Positions 24,056 to 33,914 of a DNA stretch of 64,000 bases are shown one piece after another. The notes under the pieces are model-generated. The model was given only the letters and a program-made list of their open reading frames with translations, did no database searches and had not been told where the DNA came from. Numbering within the stretch: the first letter of the stretch is position 1; each line of letters begins with the position of its first letter. A program made the position numbers and the translations under genes. Origin of the DNA: Euryodendron excelsum (lineage: Eukaryota; Streptophyta; Magnoliopsida; Ericales; Pentaphylacaceae); contig CM065397.1 in the NCBI GenBank assembly GCA_033060915.1, positions 21,831,001 to 21,895,000 of the forward strand, written 5' to 3'.

Positions 24056-24580
24056 TTTGTGCAATATAAAACAAGTGTGTGCTCTAGGTTCGATAAACCT
24101 CTAGATCAATTAACCACTCAGATGAGAGAGCTTACTAGTGGGGTGGATAGGGGAGAGAAAACACTTGGGCAAACTACAGTTTTGTTGAGAGACATGCACA
24201 AGATGCTAATGGCTTAACAAACACAAGGGGGATTTTCGGCCCAAGGCCAATCCATCACTAACCCTAGGAGTGAGACAATTATTGAAGAAACCATCCTTCC
24301 CAAGGTGTCTGAACTGAGAGAAGAAGTTCCTAGCATGGATAATGATGAGGATGAGGTTAAAGAAGATGTTCTTATTCTTCCTAAGGTATCTAAACTAACG
24401 GAAGTAGTGCCTAATGAAGAAGTGAGGGAGGAAGAGCTAATGGAGAGTGAGGGTGAGGAACCCAAGAGAGAGGGGCCTAAGATTGAGGACTCCAAGCAAG
24501 TGGATAGGGAGATAGACGAAGAGAAAGTTGAAATGTTTAAAGATAGTGATCGAGTATTGCTATCCTATATGTCGCGCTAA
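24056..24580 (+). pseudogene. Orphan acidic reading frame cut by element 2
   Basis: One frame stays open for 175 codons except for a single TAA at 24215-24217. Its stop lies inside the LTR that begins at 24570, so the frame was truncated by that insertion. The first third looks helical and amphipathic (QLTTQMRELTSG). The rest is rich in Glu, Asp, Lys and Val with a repeated LPKVS motif (around 24296 and 24380), and has no domain I recognise. No start codon is convincing at the left, where the sequence abuts LTR F. It may be a gag-like or accessory frame of another retroelement, or a fragment of a host gene. The missing half should lie beyond the right end of element 2. Function unknown. Confidence 0.5.
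24565..24569. repeat. Predicted left target-site duplication of element 2 (CTATA)
   Basis: Five bases directly before the TG end of the minus-sense LTR at 24570. They do not recur at the right end of element 1 (GTGAT at 40432), which fits the view that this boundary belongs to element 2, whose right end is outside the window. Confidence 0.45.
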
Positions 24581-24657
24581 GATTTTTTGCACTCAAGGAA
24601 CACACACACAAGCGGGAAAAACATTGTACTCTCTCGTTAGAACTCACCCTCCTAGAA
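24570..24657 (-). mobile_element. U5 terminus of the 3' LTR of element 2 (remnant)
   Basis: TGTCGCGCTAAG and the next 75 bases match the LTR terminus, including CTCTCTCGTTAGAACTCACC. At CCTAGAA (24651-24657) the sequence jumps about 2.1 kb along the LTR into a part nearly identical to 37543 onwards. These 88 bases differ more from the 5' LTR of element 1 than the adjoining sequence does, which suggests that they belong to the host element 2 and not to element 1. Confidence 0.65.
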
Positions 24658-25522
24658 AAAGAGAAGGAGTTTTTGGAAAGTGTGTTTTTGGAAACGAAGA
24701 TTTTTGGAAGAAAAATCCTAGAGGGGAATTTCTAGAAGGAAGATTTTAGGAAGAGAGTTCTTAAAAAGATCTTTAGGGAGTGTTTTTGGAAAGTGGATTT
24801 TGAAGAGAGCGTTTTGGAAAGGAGTTGAAAAAGGAAGTTTTGAAAAATAGATTTTGGAGGGAGTTTTTGAAAACAACTTTGGAGAGGAGAGTTTTAGGAA
24901 AGTATGTTGAAAAAGATATTTTTAGGAAGAGATTTTTGAAGAGAGAGTTTTTGGCAAGTATGAAAACGTCTCACTTTCCTAAAGCGATTCTAGCCATAAG
25001 AAGGCCAAAACCGCTTTAGGAAAGCGGTTTTGAAAACAACAAGATTTGGTAGTCACTTTAAATGTAACACTTTCCTAAAGCAACCCTAGCCATGGAAAGG
25101 CTAGAATCACCCTAGGATTGTGATTTTGAAAACAAGTTTTTGAAAAAGAGATTTTGATGCAATTTTGAAAACAAGTTTGAAAACGATTTTGAAAACGAGT
25201 TTGAAAACGAATTTTGGGTGATGCAAGATCATGATATGCACAATGCATTTTTAGGGTCGTGAACATACAAGGCTAAGGCTTCACCACATAATTAAGGGGG
25301 CCGAACACACGTGGTCTCCGGTTAGCCTAAAGGAAAGCCCCCGACACGCTGACCCTCCGATAGTCTAATCGTACACATAGACCGGGAGTCCCCTTATTTC
25401 AAACATGCAAAGAAAGGGGGGGGAAAGAGATGGGGGATTAAAATAGAGAAAACCCAAGTGGGTTAGGAGAGAGAAGAGAGAGGGGGAGTGCGAAAACGTA
25501 CGAAAGCCTACCTTGTGTCTTG

Positions 25523-25528
25523 TTTATT
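25523..25528 (-). terminator. AATAAA poly(A) signal, element 1 3' LTR
   Basis: TTTATT on the plus strand, 300 bp downstream of the TATA box. As part of the 3' LTR this would end the element transcript. Confidence 0.62.
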
Positions 25529-25827
25529 TTGCACGCCTTGCTCGTTTTCGGTCTTCGTTTTGATCTTCGTCTTCAATCCTCAAAAGTTGTCTTCAATCTT
25601 CAAACTTTAGATTGCAGCTCTTCAAGTCTTACAAGGAGGGTTGGAGGCTAGTGTATAAGTGTGTAGGGGTGTGTATGAGTGTATGTAAGGCTAGGGTTTG
25701 TGTATAGTGGCTAGGGTTTGGAAAACCTAAGGAAGCTAGGGTTTCTGAAGTGTCTGAGCTCTGTATATCGAATTATATGAATTTTAAGTTGAGTTTGCGG
25801 ATCCTTTTCACATTGGAAGAGGCTCTG

Positions 25828-25835
25828 CATTTATA
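25828..25835 (-). promoter_or_regulatory. TATA box (TATAAATG), element 1 3' LTR
   Basis: CATTTATA on the plus strand, one base off the form in other LTRs and shared with the partner LTR at 38718. Confidence 0.62.
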
Positions 25836-26899
25836 GGGGTTAGACAACACTGGCGCCTGTTGTAGTGGCGCCAGGCCAAAGTTTACACTGGTGCCACTCC
25901 GCCAGGCCATTTTTTGGCTTGGCGCTATTACTAGTGGCGCTAGCCAATTAGGAAATGTTTAAGGTCGGCAAGCAACGTATCTTTGACTAGATTTGGGTGC
26001 CTGTACTAGTGACTACCATGCAATCTTTAGCCTGGCTTCATTAGGAGTGACTCCGGAAAGTCCGGGATGGATTTTGGAGGACCGGGGACAACCCGGAAGG
26101 CTGGAAAAGAGCAGGAACACTTAGAGTAGTGTCCTGAAGGTATTTGACTTGAAAAGTGAGGATAGGATGCATCGGAAGGGTTGACCGGGCCTTTAGGGGC
26201 AAAACAGCCAACCGGAGTGGGAAACTGCCGGGACAGACTCGGGCTGTCCCGGAAGAAGACTTGGGATCTGGAAACATTATTCAGAATGTTCCCAGAGGTT
26301 GCCGATTTGATTCCCAGAGCCGGCATGGTCAGAAAAGGAGACCAGCCCACTAGGGGCAAAACGGTCATTTCGCACCGGGTTTGCCAGAACTGACTCGGAA
26401 TGATCCGGAAAGGTAAAGGGGGGTTGAGAACACAATAAAAAGTAGTGTCAAGAGGCTACTGGTTTGATACCCAGAGCCGGTGTGGTCAAAAAAAGGAGAC
26501 TGGCCCACCTGGGGCAAAACGGTCATTTTGTACCGGGTTGGCCGGAACTGACTCGGAACGATCCAAAAAGGTAAAGGAAGGTTGAAAATACTATAAAAAG
26601 CAATCTCAGAAGGTTACCAGTTTGATACCCAAAGCCGGTGTGGTTCCCGGGACATTCGGATGCTTAGGGGCACAATGGTCATCTTGACTAGAAAGTCTAG
26701 GAAAAGGTCCAAGAGGCAGTTTGGTCATTTTTCACTAAAGTGGGCTAACAGACACTAGTGTTGACCTGGGTTTTGAGTGTTTCCGCCACTCTGACGGTGG
26801 TCGTCGTGACACAAGGGTTTGTTGGCAATACCCTATATCGACCTATTTGTGAGTATTTCCGCTACTCTAACAGTTTTGTGAGTATTTTCGCTACTCGGA

Positions 26900-27345
26900 C
26901 CGTCTCGAGGAATAAACTGTCTCGAGAGAGGGATTGGAAAGGGAACTTATCGTCTCCGAGGAGACGTGCCTGGATTGGAACCGTCTCGAGAAATAAACTG
27001 TCTGGAGAGAGGGGTTGGAAAGGGGACTTATCGTCTCCGAGGAGACGTGCCTGGGTTGGAACCGTCTCGAGGAATAAACTATCTCAAAAGAGGGATTGGA
27101 AAGGGGACTTATCGTCTTCGAAAAGACGTGCCTGGATTGGAACCGTCTCGAGGAATAAACTGTCTCGAGAGTGGGATTGGAAAGGGGACTTATCGTCTCC
27201 GAGGAGACGTGCCTGGGTTGGAACCGTCTCGAGGAATAAACTGTCTCGAGAGTGGGATTGGAAAGGGGACTTATTGCCTCCGAGGAGACGTGCCTGGGTT
27301 AGAACCGTCTTGAGGAATAAACTGTCTCGAGATAGGGGTTGGAAA
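26900..27345. repeat. 81-bp tandem array in U3, element 1 3' LTR
   Basis: Five to six units of 81 bp. Each has an inverted repeat around CTCGAG and a hairpin CGTCTCCGAGGAGACG. Because 81 is a multiple of three and the unit lacks stops in some frames, the array produces long spurious open frames on both strands. Confidence 0.92.
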
Positions 27346-27535
27346 GGAAAGGACAATGCCCCTAAGGGCATTTTGGTCATTTTGCCTCTATTTGGGCCTG
27401 GTGGGCCCTTGAAGTGATGGACAGACGGGATCGGGACTTAGAAAATTAATTTCGATTGGAATATGCCCACAATGACTTGAAAACAAATCTGGGCGGAGTG
27501 TAGACTGCCGAGCGGTTAAAAATGGGGTGCTTATA

Positions 27536-27553
27536 GCTGCCCCTCTTTTTCTG
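27536..27553 (-). other. Polypurine tract of element 1
   Basis: In element sense AGAAAAAGAGGGGCAGC directly precedes the 3' LTR, the expected place for priming of plus-strand DNA. The same tract abuts the LTRs of elements 2 and 3. Confidence 0.85.
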
Positions 27554-27577
27554 TTTTTGCTTGTCAAAGACAGAAAA
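27547..27577. other. Hairpin next to the PPT, element 1
   Basis: Arms of 11 bases (27547-27557 and 27567-27577) around a 9-base loop. Elements 2 and 3 have perfect arms; here one pair is mismatched. The arm on the PPT side runs into the tract. Confidence 0.75.
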
Positions 27578-28858
27578 CGATAAGAGTAAGAGTCCCATGT
27601 TAATTGCGAGGCAGTCGAAGGGACAGACATTGGAAATCTTTCGACAACGGGGGTCGAAAACGGATAATGGGCCAAAAAGGCCTTCGAAAATAAGTGTTGG
27701 CGGGAAAAAGGGCAAAACTGCCCGAATTTTGCAACTGGCGCCACTCTTTGGCAGAAAATGCCTAGCGCCTCTGCTAGTGGCGCCAGGTTTAAAGTTAAAA
27801 CCAGAAAATTATGGTTCGAACGCTTACGGGATTTTGGAGAGTTTTCGCAAATTTATGAGGCATTGCGAGGAATCCGTCTTGGACATTGAAGGTGCCCTCC
27901 TTGGAGACCACGGGTAATTGCCGAAAGGAGACCACGTCGCCGGAAAAGTCGCCGAAAGAGAAGATTTCGCCGGAGAACTTTCAAAAAGTGAGTTTTCAAG
28001 TTTTGTTGATTTTGTTGTGTAGAACTTCGTTTGAATCATGTGAATAGTGGAAATTGATGTTTTGATATGTTTTGAACACTTTGGCGATGTCGTTTTTGCA
28101 TTTTGGTGGTTGTTTGATTGAATTTGAATGATTTTTTATGATTATGCGAAGAGGGCTTTCTGCAGGAATAGGGGATTTGTTTCTGTAGGCTTAGGCATTG
28201 GGTTTTCTGGCCATGTTTTTGTGCAATGTGCCTTAGAAAAATGTATTTAACAACCGTATGAAGTTTCGTGATTTTTTGAAAACTCGATGAATTTTTTATT
28301 TTTTTGGAAAATAGAAAAATACTTAGAAAATTTAGAAAAAAGGGAAAACTCAAGAAATTGATGAAATTTTTAAAGTTTGAAATTTGGAAAACTATTGGAA
28401 TATTTTAGAAAACATTTGAGGTGATTTTGAAAAATTTTCGGAGACTTTTGAAAACCATTGATTTATTTGAAAAATAAAACATGTGTTTTGAAAATTTTGA
28501 AACATTAAAAAATGTGCACGGGTGCCGTTGTCATGTGATTGTTGCTTTGGAAAGTGCACATTTTGCATTTTGTGTTGATGTCATGGGTATTGTAGGGGTC
28601 ATTTTCAAACGGGACTCTGCCATAATTTTTAGAAATTATGGAAAGAGTTGGTTAGAGTTTTAGAAACAAAATCTTTTTTTGAAGGAAGAAGGCAGAGAAC
28701 CCTTGAGATGTGATTTGAAAATTAGAAAACCAAGATGTGTAGAAATTTTGTTTTTGATTTGTTATTCAAAATCCTTCATTTGTTTTGCTTGTGTTTGTTG
28801 TTTATTTTATTTTACTATTATTTAAACTGCATGGATTAACATCACTTACCTTTTCAAG
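27578..28858. other. 3' untranslated region of element 1
   Basis: No gene seen. It contains GGCGCC palindromes at about 27738-27790 like those of the LTR promoter, then AT-rich sequence that matches 40585-41594 plus 59026-59300 of element 2. It also shows that the target of element 3 was unbroken here (GTAGGGGTCATTTT at about 28594). The end of the region is the leader of the antisense gene. Confidence 0.75.
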
Positions 28859-30695
28859 ATGGCAGACACGGGTGATGAAGGTTCTGAGAGGAGACGCCGC
28901 TTGGGGAAGGCGGCCCGGACAGATTCTGCTGGCTGCTCTAGTCGATCCAGAGGGAGCCGACTATCTACTGGACGATCCTCCTCTAGTCAGAGTGGGTAGG
29001 GCAGCAGGCTACCCGTCGACCCTCTTCCCCTGGTTGAGCAGGCCTTCGCAGAGGAGATTGATGCCGAGGAGGAGGTACTAGGCCGTGGGGATCAGGTGAC
29101 CGGCTACGGGAGAGCTTCTTCCAGACATAGGCAGACGGATGCCGACTTGGGAGACCTGCAGATACCAGATGTTCCGCCGCTCGGGGATCTGGCTTACCAC
29201 CCTAGTGTGTACTCTAGGTAGCATTTACCTCCTCCGCGGGTGCATACAGCATTCAGAGGGGCTGTTCATCAGGTTTTTGTGACTATGCAGCGGGGTGCTC
29301 CATCATATCGTGCCTTCTTGGCAGAGATCTGATTTGGCGCCTTCATGGGATTACAAGCGAACCGCCTGAACCGGCATTTAGTACTGGTGCTGGTTGAGCG
29401 ATGGTTTGGGGAGACCGGGACCTTTCATTTTGTCGGCTTCGAGTTAGGTCCTACTCCTTTGGATTGGGCGATTATTACAGGGCTCTCCTTTATTGGCCGG
29501 CAAATCACCCTACATCCAATCAGTAGGGACGAGGCCTGTTTGCTGTTAGACTTGCCTCCTCCTGAGCGTTCTGGCTTCCAAGTCTCGTGGATCAGTCAGG
29601 ATGAGCGTACTTTTGCTACTGAGCCATCGCCTGCCAGGCGATGAGACGGCGACTTGTGTTGTATATCATCTTTAGCTGCTTCTGCAACAACAACAAATCA
29701 CTCGTACCGTGTCGTTTGGTGAGTATAGTGGCCGATCTTGGAGCCTTATCTGAGCTAGACTGGGGGTCATTTTCTTTTGGCTGCTTTCTTCGATCGATGC
29801 GGGTTCGAACTTCTTCTCGTTGGGGCAGCATGACTAGCTTCTGGCCTTTCCTTGTTTGGTGGAGTTACAAGTACATGCCAGTGCGTCGCCCTGCAGTTGT
29901 TGAGGATGACCTCTATCCTCGCGTTTTGAGGTGGGCTTGTGACCGGGTAGCCCAACGATCGGAGATTACTGACTTTGTCGCTCCGGGCTAACCTGGAGCT
30001 GATTGAGGCGAGGGATGTGACCTGGCAGCCCTTCATTGGATTAGTCCATTATGAGACAGTACGGTACCTGGTCCCGTTGTCCTTGTCGAGAGCTACTTTT
30101 CTCAGTGATGACACCTGCGAGTCCTATCTTGGAGAGCGGCACTGGCGGCAGTTTCATGAGGAGTTCCGATTAGCAGGAGCTCCGCCAGAGTATATGTTTG
30201 GGGCCTTGGTGGCGGGAGTGCTTATCCCTTATCAGGAGCATCAGCCGGGTGTCGAGTTCTTACTTCCTCCGGATACAAATTATGCTGCGCACTTTGGGGC
30301 TCATTCCATTGGTGCCTTCACCCGGTTTGAGGTAGTAGTCGGCAGGTATGCTGTTGGCCAGGAGGTGGTTGACTTGTGGCGCCGTGCTGGAGGGTATGTG
30401 CCCCAGGCCGAGTTTATTGCTGTAAGAGACCAGAGAGACCAGTACTGGATGGAGCGGGATCAGTATCAGGCCGAGGTAGCTTCCCTGACGGCTTGGTTAT
30501 CTCCGATGGGCGGTGGGGGGGTAAGTTATTCTCTGTTGCTTCTTCTTGCTCTGTTATTGCTTAGTTCCTCTTTGTATACAGGTGATTTCGATTCTATCTT
30601 CCCTACAGGATGGTGGTGCTTCGAGTAGTTTTCCTCCTCCTCCGATATCGGGTTTTGGGGATTTTGATCCAGATGACATCAACTTTGACCTGTGA
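28859..30695 (+). pseudogene. Antisense plant-mobile-domain-like gene of element 1, decayed, with an intron
   Basis: It lies on the strand opposite to the element. The ATG at 28859 follows a leader ending CTTACCTTTTCAAG that is conserved in elements 2 and 3. A Ser/Arg-rich N-terminus (GKAARTDSAG...SSRSRGS) leads to a PMD-like core: ERWFGETGTFHF...GPTPLDWAIITGL around 29395-29490, an ELDWGSFSFG block near 29755, and VTWQPF plus ERHWRQF near 30018-30155. PMD proteins are known from plants and from mobile elements. A charged helical segment follows (residues RDQRDQYWMERDQY), then an intron and a short acidic terminal exon. It is broken by in-frame stops at 28997, 29219 and 29330 and by two frame shifts near 29640 and 29980. 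The last 550 bp of the coding part are intact. Role in the element unknown. Confidence 0.78.
30521..30608 (+). other. Probable intron in the antisense PMD gene
   Basis: GTAAGT at 30521 and CCCTACAG ending at 30608, with T-rich sequence between. The donor falls on a codon boundary of the long open frame and the acceptor resumes in phase 0 for 28 codons (DGGASSSFPPPP...FDPDDINFDL) to TGA at 30693-30695. A second acceptor at 30580-30581 is also in frame and would give a 61-nt intron. Confidence 0.65.
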
Positions 30696-32536
30696 TAGAT
30701 GCCCCTTGTAGAGATTCGGAATTTCTTTTGCCCCTTGTCCCTGAGATGTATTTATGTTAGACAGTTTTATTTTGAAAGTTTTGTATAAGGATGGATATTT
30801 ATGGTATTCAGATGTATGGGTAGACAGACACATTTATGATCTTTACAGCTAGGCATATGATCAGATGCATGTGATGTATGATGATATTAGATATTTATTA
30901 CATGAGCTGATCTTAATGACTTTTACCTCTATAGGGAGTTATATCCTATGTGTGCGAAGCCCATGCAGATTTTTTTTAACATATGCCCAGGTTAGAAATA
31001 TGTTAATAGAATGACACAAGGTGCTGTTAGACTTGTAGTCCTGGGGATGGTAACTCTCTCCTCTTCAGGGATCTAGCCTCTTTTTTGGCTCAACCCTATC
31101 TTGATTGGATGATAGCATTTCGCACCTTTCTCAACCTCTTGATCGCCTTTAACTCTTTGTCTTAGGGTTAGTGTATAGGGTTATTGGGCTGAGACTCTCG
31201 ACTCTTGGGGTTTTAGCAACAACTTACCTGACCTTTGGCAGAGCAATTAGTGGCCAATCATTTCAATCCGAGAAGACTTTGTTTAGGACCATAATGTAGG
31301 CTAGGTTATGGGGGTTTTAAAAACAACGAGATATACAGGCCCAAATTTGATGCTGTTTTCGATAGGGTTCAGATCCATACCATCCTTGACTACTCTTCAG
31401 TAGGATTAGCATCCTTCTTTAGCTTTGGCAGCGCATCTAGCTCATTTAGATCAAGCAATCTGTTTTCAATCAGAGGGGACTTTAATAGGGTTGTAATGTA
31501 GGCCATGGTTTCAGGATTTTGCAAGAAAGGGTAAAAGCTCAAACCTATTGTTTCTACTAGGTTTCCTTGTAACCTAGGATCACCTTTAAATTTCCTTCTT
31601 GCTTTTGACCATATACTTCTCAGGGTGAAAATGACCCTGTTCTTTCACCCTTTCTATATACTTTTTTGAGAAAGACATGACTTTCTTCTCATTTGATCTT
31701 TTTATCATGCTTTTGAAGATGACTCAATCATGGCTCCTTTAGGCCTTTCCTTAGAATCATGGTTTTTTTTTTTTTTTTGGCCTCTTGCCCCTTGGCAACT
31801 CCTTTCCTTTGCTTTTTCTTTCTATTTCTTTTCTTTTCTTTTATGAAACAAAACAATTCTTTAACCCTTTTCCCTTAAACCTCTTCCTTGGTTGTTCAAT
31901 ATACCCAGTATGGGCGGTGATCCCTAGGTTGGGGTTTTGTTAAGAAAGGATAAGTGGCTCAACAAGTTTGGCAAGGGGTTGCTTTTGACTGTATAGGCAA
32001 TTGAATGAGAGCCTCTCTTCACTTTGAATTAGATAACTTGATCTATAGAACTTTCAACACTATTCTAGCATGATAGAGGTGGACACCACTCCTAGAGTTC
32101 TCATCTATTGTCTGCCCCAGTGTGGGAGGACAGTCTTCGATCAGGGTTGGTAAAGAAAATTTTCACTTTCCGCAAATCTCTAGGGGTTGAACAAAGGGAA
32201 CATGAACACATTTGTTCATTTATTTAGTTATTTATTCTTTATATGTGGGGAAATGAAAGATGGCTCCTTTTCATTTTGATAGACTGGCCACACATCGCTT
32301 AGCCTTAGAGTCTTGCAAGTGCTGCCTTTGGGTAGTATCTTCACTCATCCTTATTCTCTCTCTCTGTGGAAGGCTGATCATTTGGCGAGTGGTTAACTCA
32401 TGCTATCATCCCTTCAAGTTGGATCATTCCATAAGATAAACCATGCCCCTTGCGTAGAAAGTAATCACCATTCTCCAGGGAAGACAAGACAATAACAATG
32501 GAATAAAAGACTGTCATTTGACTATTATTATTATTT
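30696..32536. other. Gene-poor spacer of element 1
   Basis: No credible coding frame on either strand, and no pol motifs. It holds diverged repeats of about 200-220 bp with a core like GTAATGTAGGC(C/T)A(T/G)GGTT (around 31255-31560), a T run at about 31762-31776, and a CCCTAGGTTGGGGT segment near 31923 also found in elements 2 and 3. Confidence 0.7.
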
Positions 32537-32822
32537 TTACGGAAAGCATAAAATTTTTAAACAATAAGAAGATGTAAACATTAATTTAAAGATAGAAAGT
32601 GAAAGGGATAGAAAGAAAGTGGGTGAAAACACCCCTCTCTTGTACGCTTGTGCAAAGAACCCATTTTTAGTACGGCCTTGGGCCTGTGCCCTCGTCTGCA
32701 TTCCATCCACGGTTGAGATTTTCAGCCAAGGCAGGATAGGTAGATGCTTCTCCCGGAGTTCCAAGTGAGTTGGTGGTGATGATGTAATTGTCAGCTTTCT
32801 TGACTGTCTGGCCTTCATTTGC

Positions 32823-33914
32823 TTATTCTGGAGTTTCTCTAACAAACCACTCAGGTGACTCGTATTCGTCCAGTTGGGTAGGTCGAGCCCGGGGTTTTTT
32901 GCTCTGGCTTCCAACCGGGGCTCGGTGCTCCTTAAGTGTGCATAATGGGGGATTCTTGTTACGAAGTTTGGACAGTTCCTCGTCAATTTTCTTCACAAAT
33001 TCGTGTGCGAGTTTGTCTTCGGGGGTCGGCATCTCATCAGGATTATACTGTGACCAGGCATCTTCGCGTTCCATTTCCTCCCCGTCCTTCTAATATATCT
33101 CTTGGCATGCAACAAAACAAACCTTGTTGTTACCAAACTTTGTAACGATGTTGACAGTATGATCCAGTGGAGGGTTTGTAGAGCCTTTTGGAGAAGGATT
33201 TGCTGGTCGTACCCCAATGATCTTGTTATCTACCAGGTCTTGAATCTTATGCTTGATGGCCAAACAATCTTCAGTATTATGTCCTTGGCTATCCGAATGA
33301 TACTTACAGCTTGCTGCAGATTTGAAGTAATGAGGCAGAGGATTGAGCTAAGGTCGAGCAGGTACAGGTTTCAGATATCCAGCTGCTAAGAGGCCAAAGT
33401 AAGTCGCGGTCTGTGAGCATACGAGTTTTGTAAATGTTCGCTTCTTCCCACTTGTCCGCCTAGTCCGAGGAGGTGTTGCAGATATTTTTCATGATTGGGG
33501 ACCAAGTTTTGGTGAGGTTACAGCTGGGTTGATGGTTCGGGAATTGAAAGGGCTTCGGGTTCTATATTTTAAAATGGGACAATTTTCGGTGGCAGGGCTA
33601 AATGTGTTGGGATGATATCCGAAGGAGAGATTATATAGTCCTTGTGTTTGGTTAGGGGTTGGTTTGGAAGGCATCCGAGCAAGGCCCTCGATTTGGGGAG
33701 GTCATTGGTAAGCAACGGTGGCGGCATGGTTATGGTCTTCCTTCTTCATCTTTTTCCGTCCATCATGGGTTTGGGCCTGCGAGGACTCTGCTTGCTCATG
33801 GGTTGCGTGGGATAAAAGTGAGGAAAGCATGCCTTCCATTTCGGTCATCTTATGCTTGACTCCTCTTGTCTCTGCTAGTAATTGAGTTAAAGTATCAAGA
33901 GTAAGCAATTTCAT
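32823..33914 (-). pseudogene. Gag-like remnant of element 1
   Basis: A single minus-strand frame runs from an ATG at 33914 to 32823, about 364 codons, broken only by in-frame stops (33702-33704, 33489-33491, 33348-33350 and one near 33090). It begins with a helical segment (LTQLLAETRGVKHKMTEM). Around 33308-33250 lies CKYHSDSQGHNTEDCLAIKH, a CX2HX5HX4C motif of the kind found at the C-terminus of plant Ty3/gypsy gag proteins. A charged tail follows (EDKLAHEFVKKIDEEL). The usual capsid core is not visible, and no protease or reverse transcriptase follows. The length is below that of complete gag proteins of this group, so this looks like a shortened gag of a non-autonomous element. Confidence 0.7.

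Larger units (their letters stand above)
24658..27535 (-). mobile_element. 3' LTR of element 1, truncated
   Basis: 2878 bp that match 37543-40431 closely throughout, including small details such as the GGAAGAAAAATCCTAGAGG segment and the number and kind of 81-bp repeats. The U5 half of this LTR is missing through the deletion at 24657. The U3 terminus reads TATAAGCACC in element sense where TGTAAGCACC is usual, as does the partner LTR. It abuts the PPT at 27536. Confidence 0.88.

Noticed and set aside
26900..27345. Regular direct repeats that could suggest a CRISPR array
   Set aside because: The units are contiguous with no unique spacers, the sequence is eukaryotic LTR DNA, and no cas genes are present.
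26758..27417. A 219-codon open frame on the plus strand, with overlapping long frames on both strands
   Set aside because: It is produced by the 81-bp (27-codon) tandem repeats in U3. The unit stays open in several frames, the peptide is purely periodic, and the frame crosses known LTR structure.
28785..29081. Open frame overlapping the start of the antisense gene in another frame
   Set aside because: The frame from 28859 matches the element 3 homologue and joins the PMD-like core; this one does not and is a shadow.
30696..32536. Possible pol genes in the spacer
   Set aside because: No reverse transcriptase (YxDD), protease (DTG/DSG) or integrase (HHCC, DDE) motif is apparent in conceptual reading of either strand, and open frames are short.
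32537..32986. 149-codon minus-strand frame at the end of the gag-like region of element 1
   Set aside because: It overlaps the gag-like frame in another phase, ends in low-complexity Phe/Ser/Leu sequence and has no counterpart in elements 2 and 3. It may hold a few residues of gag tail after a frame shift but cannot be supported as a gene.
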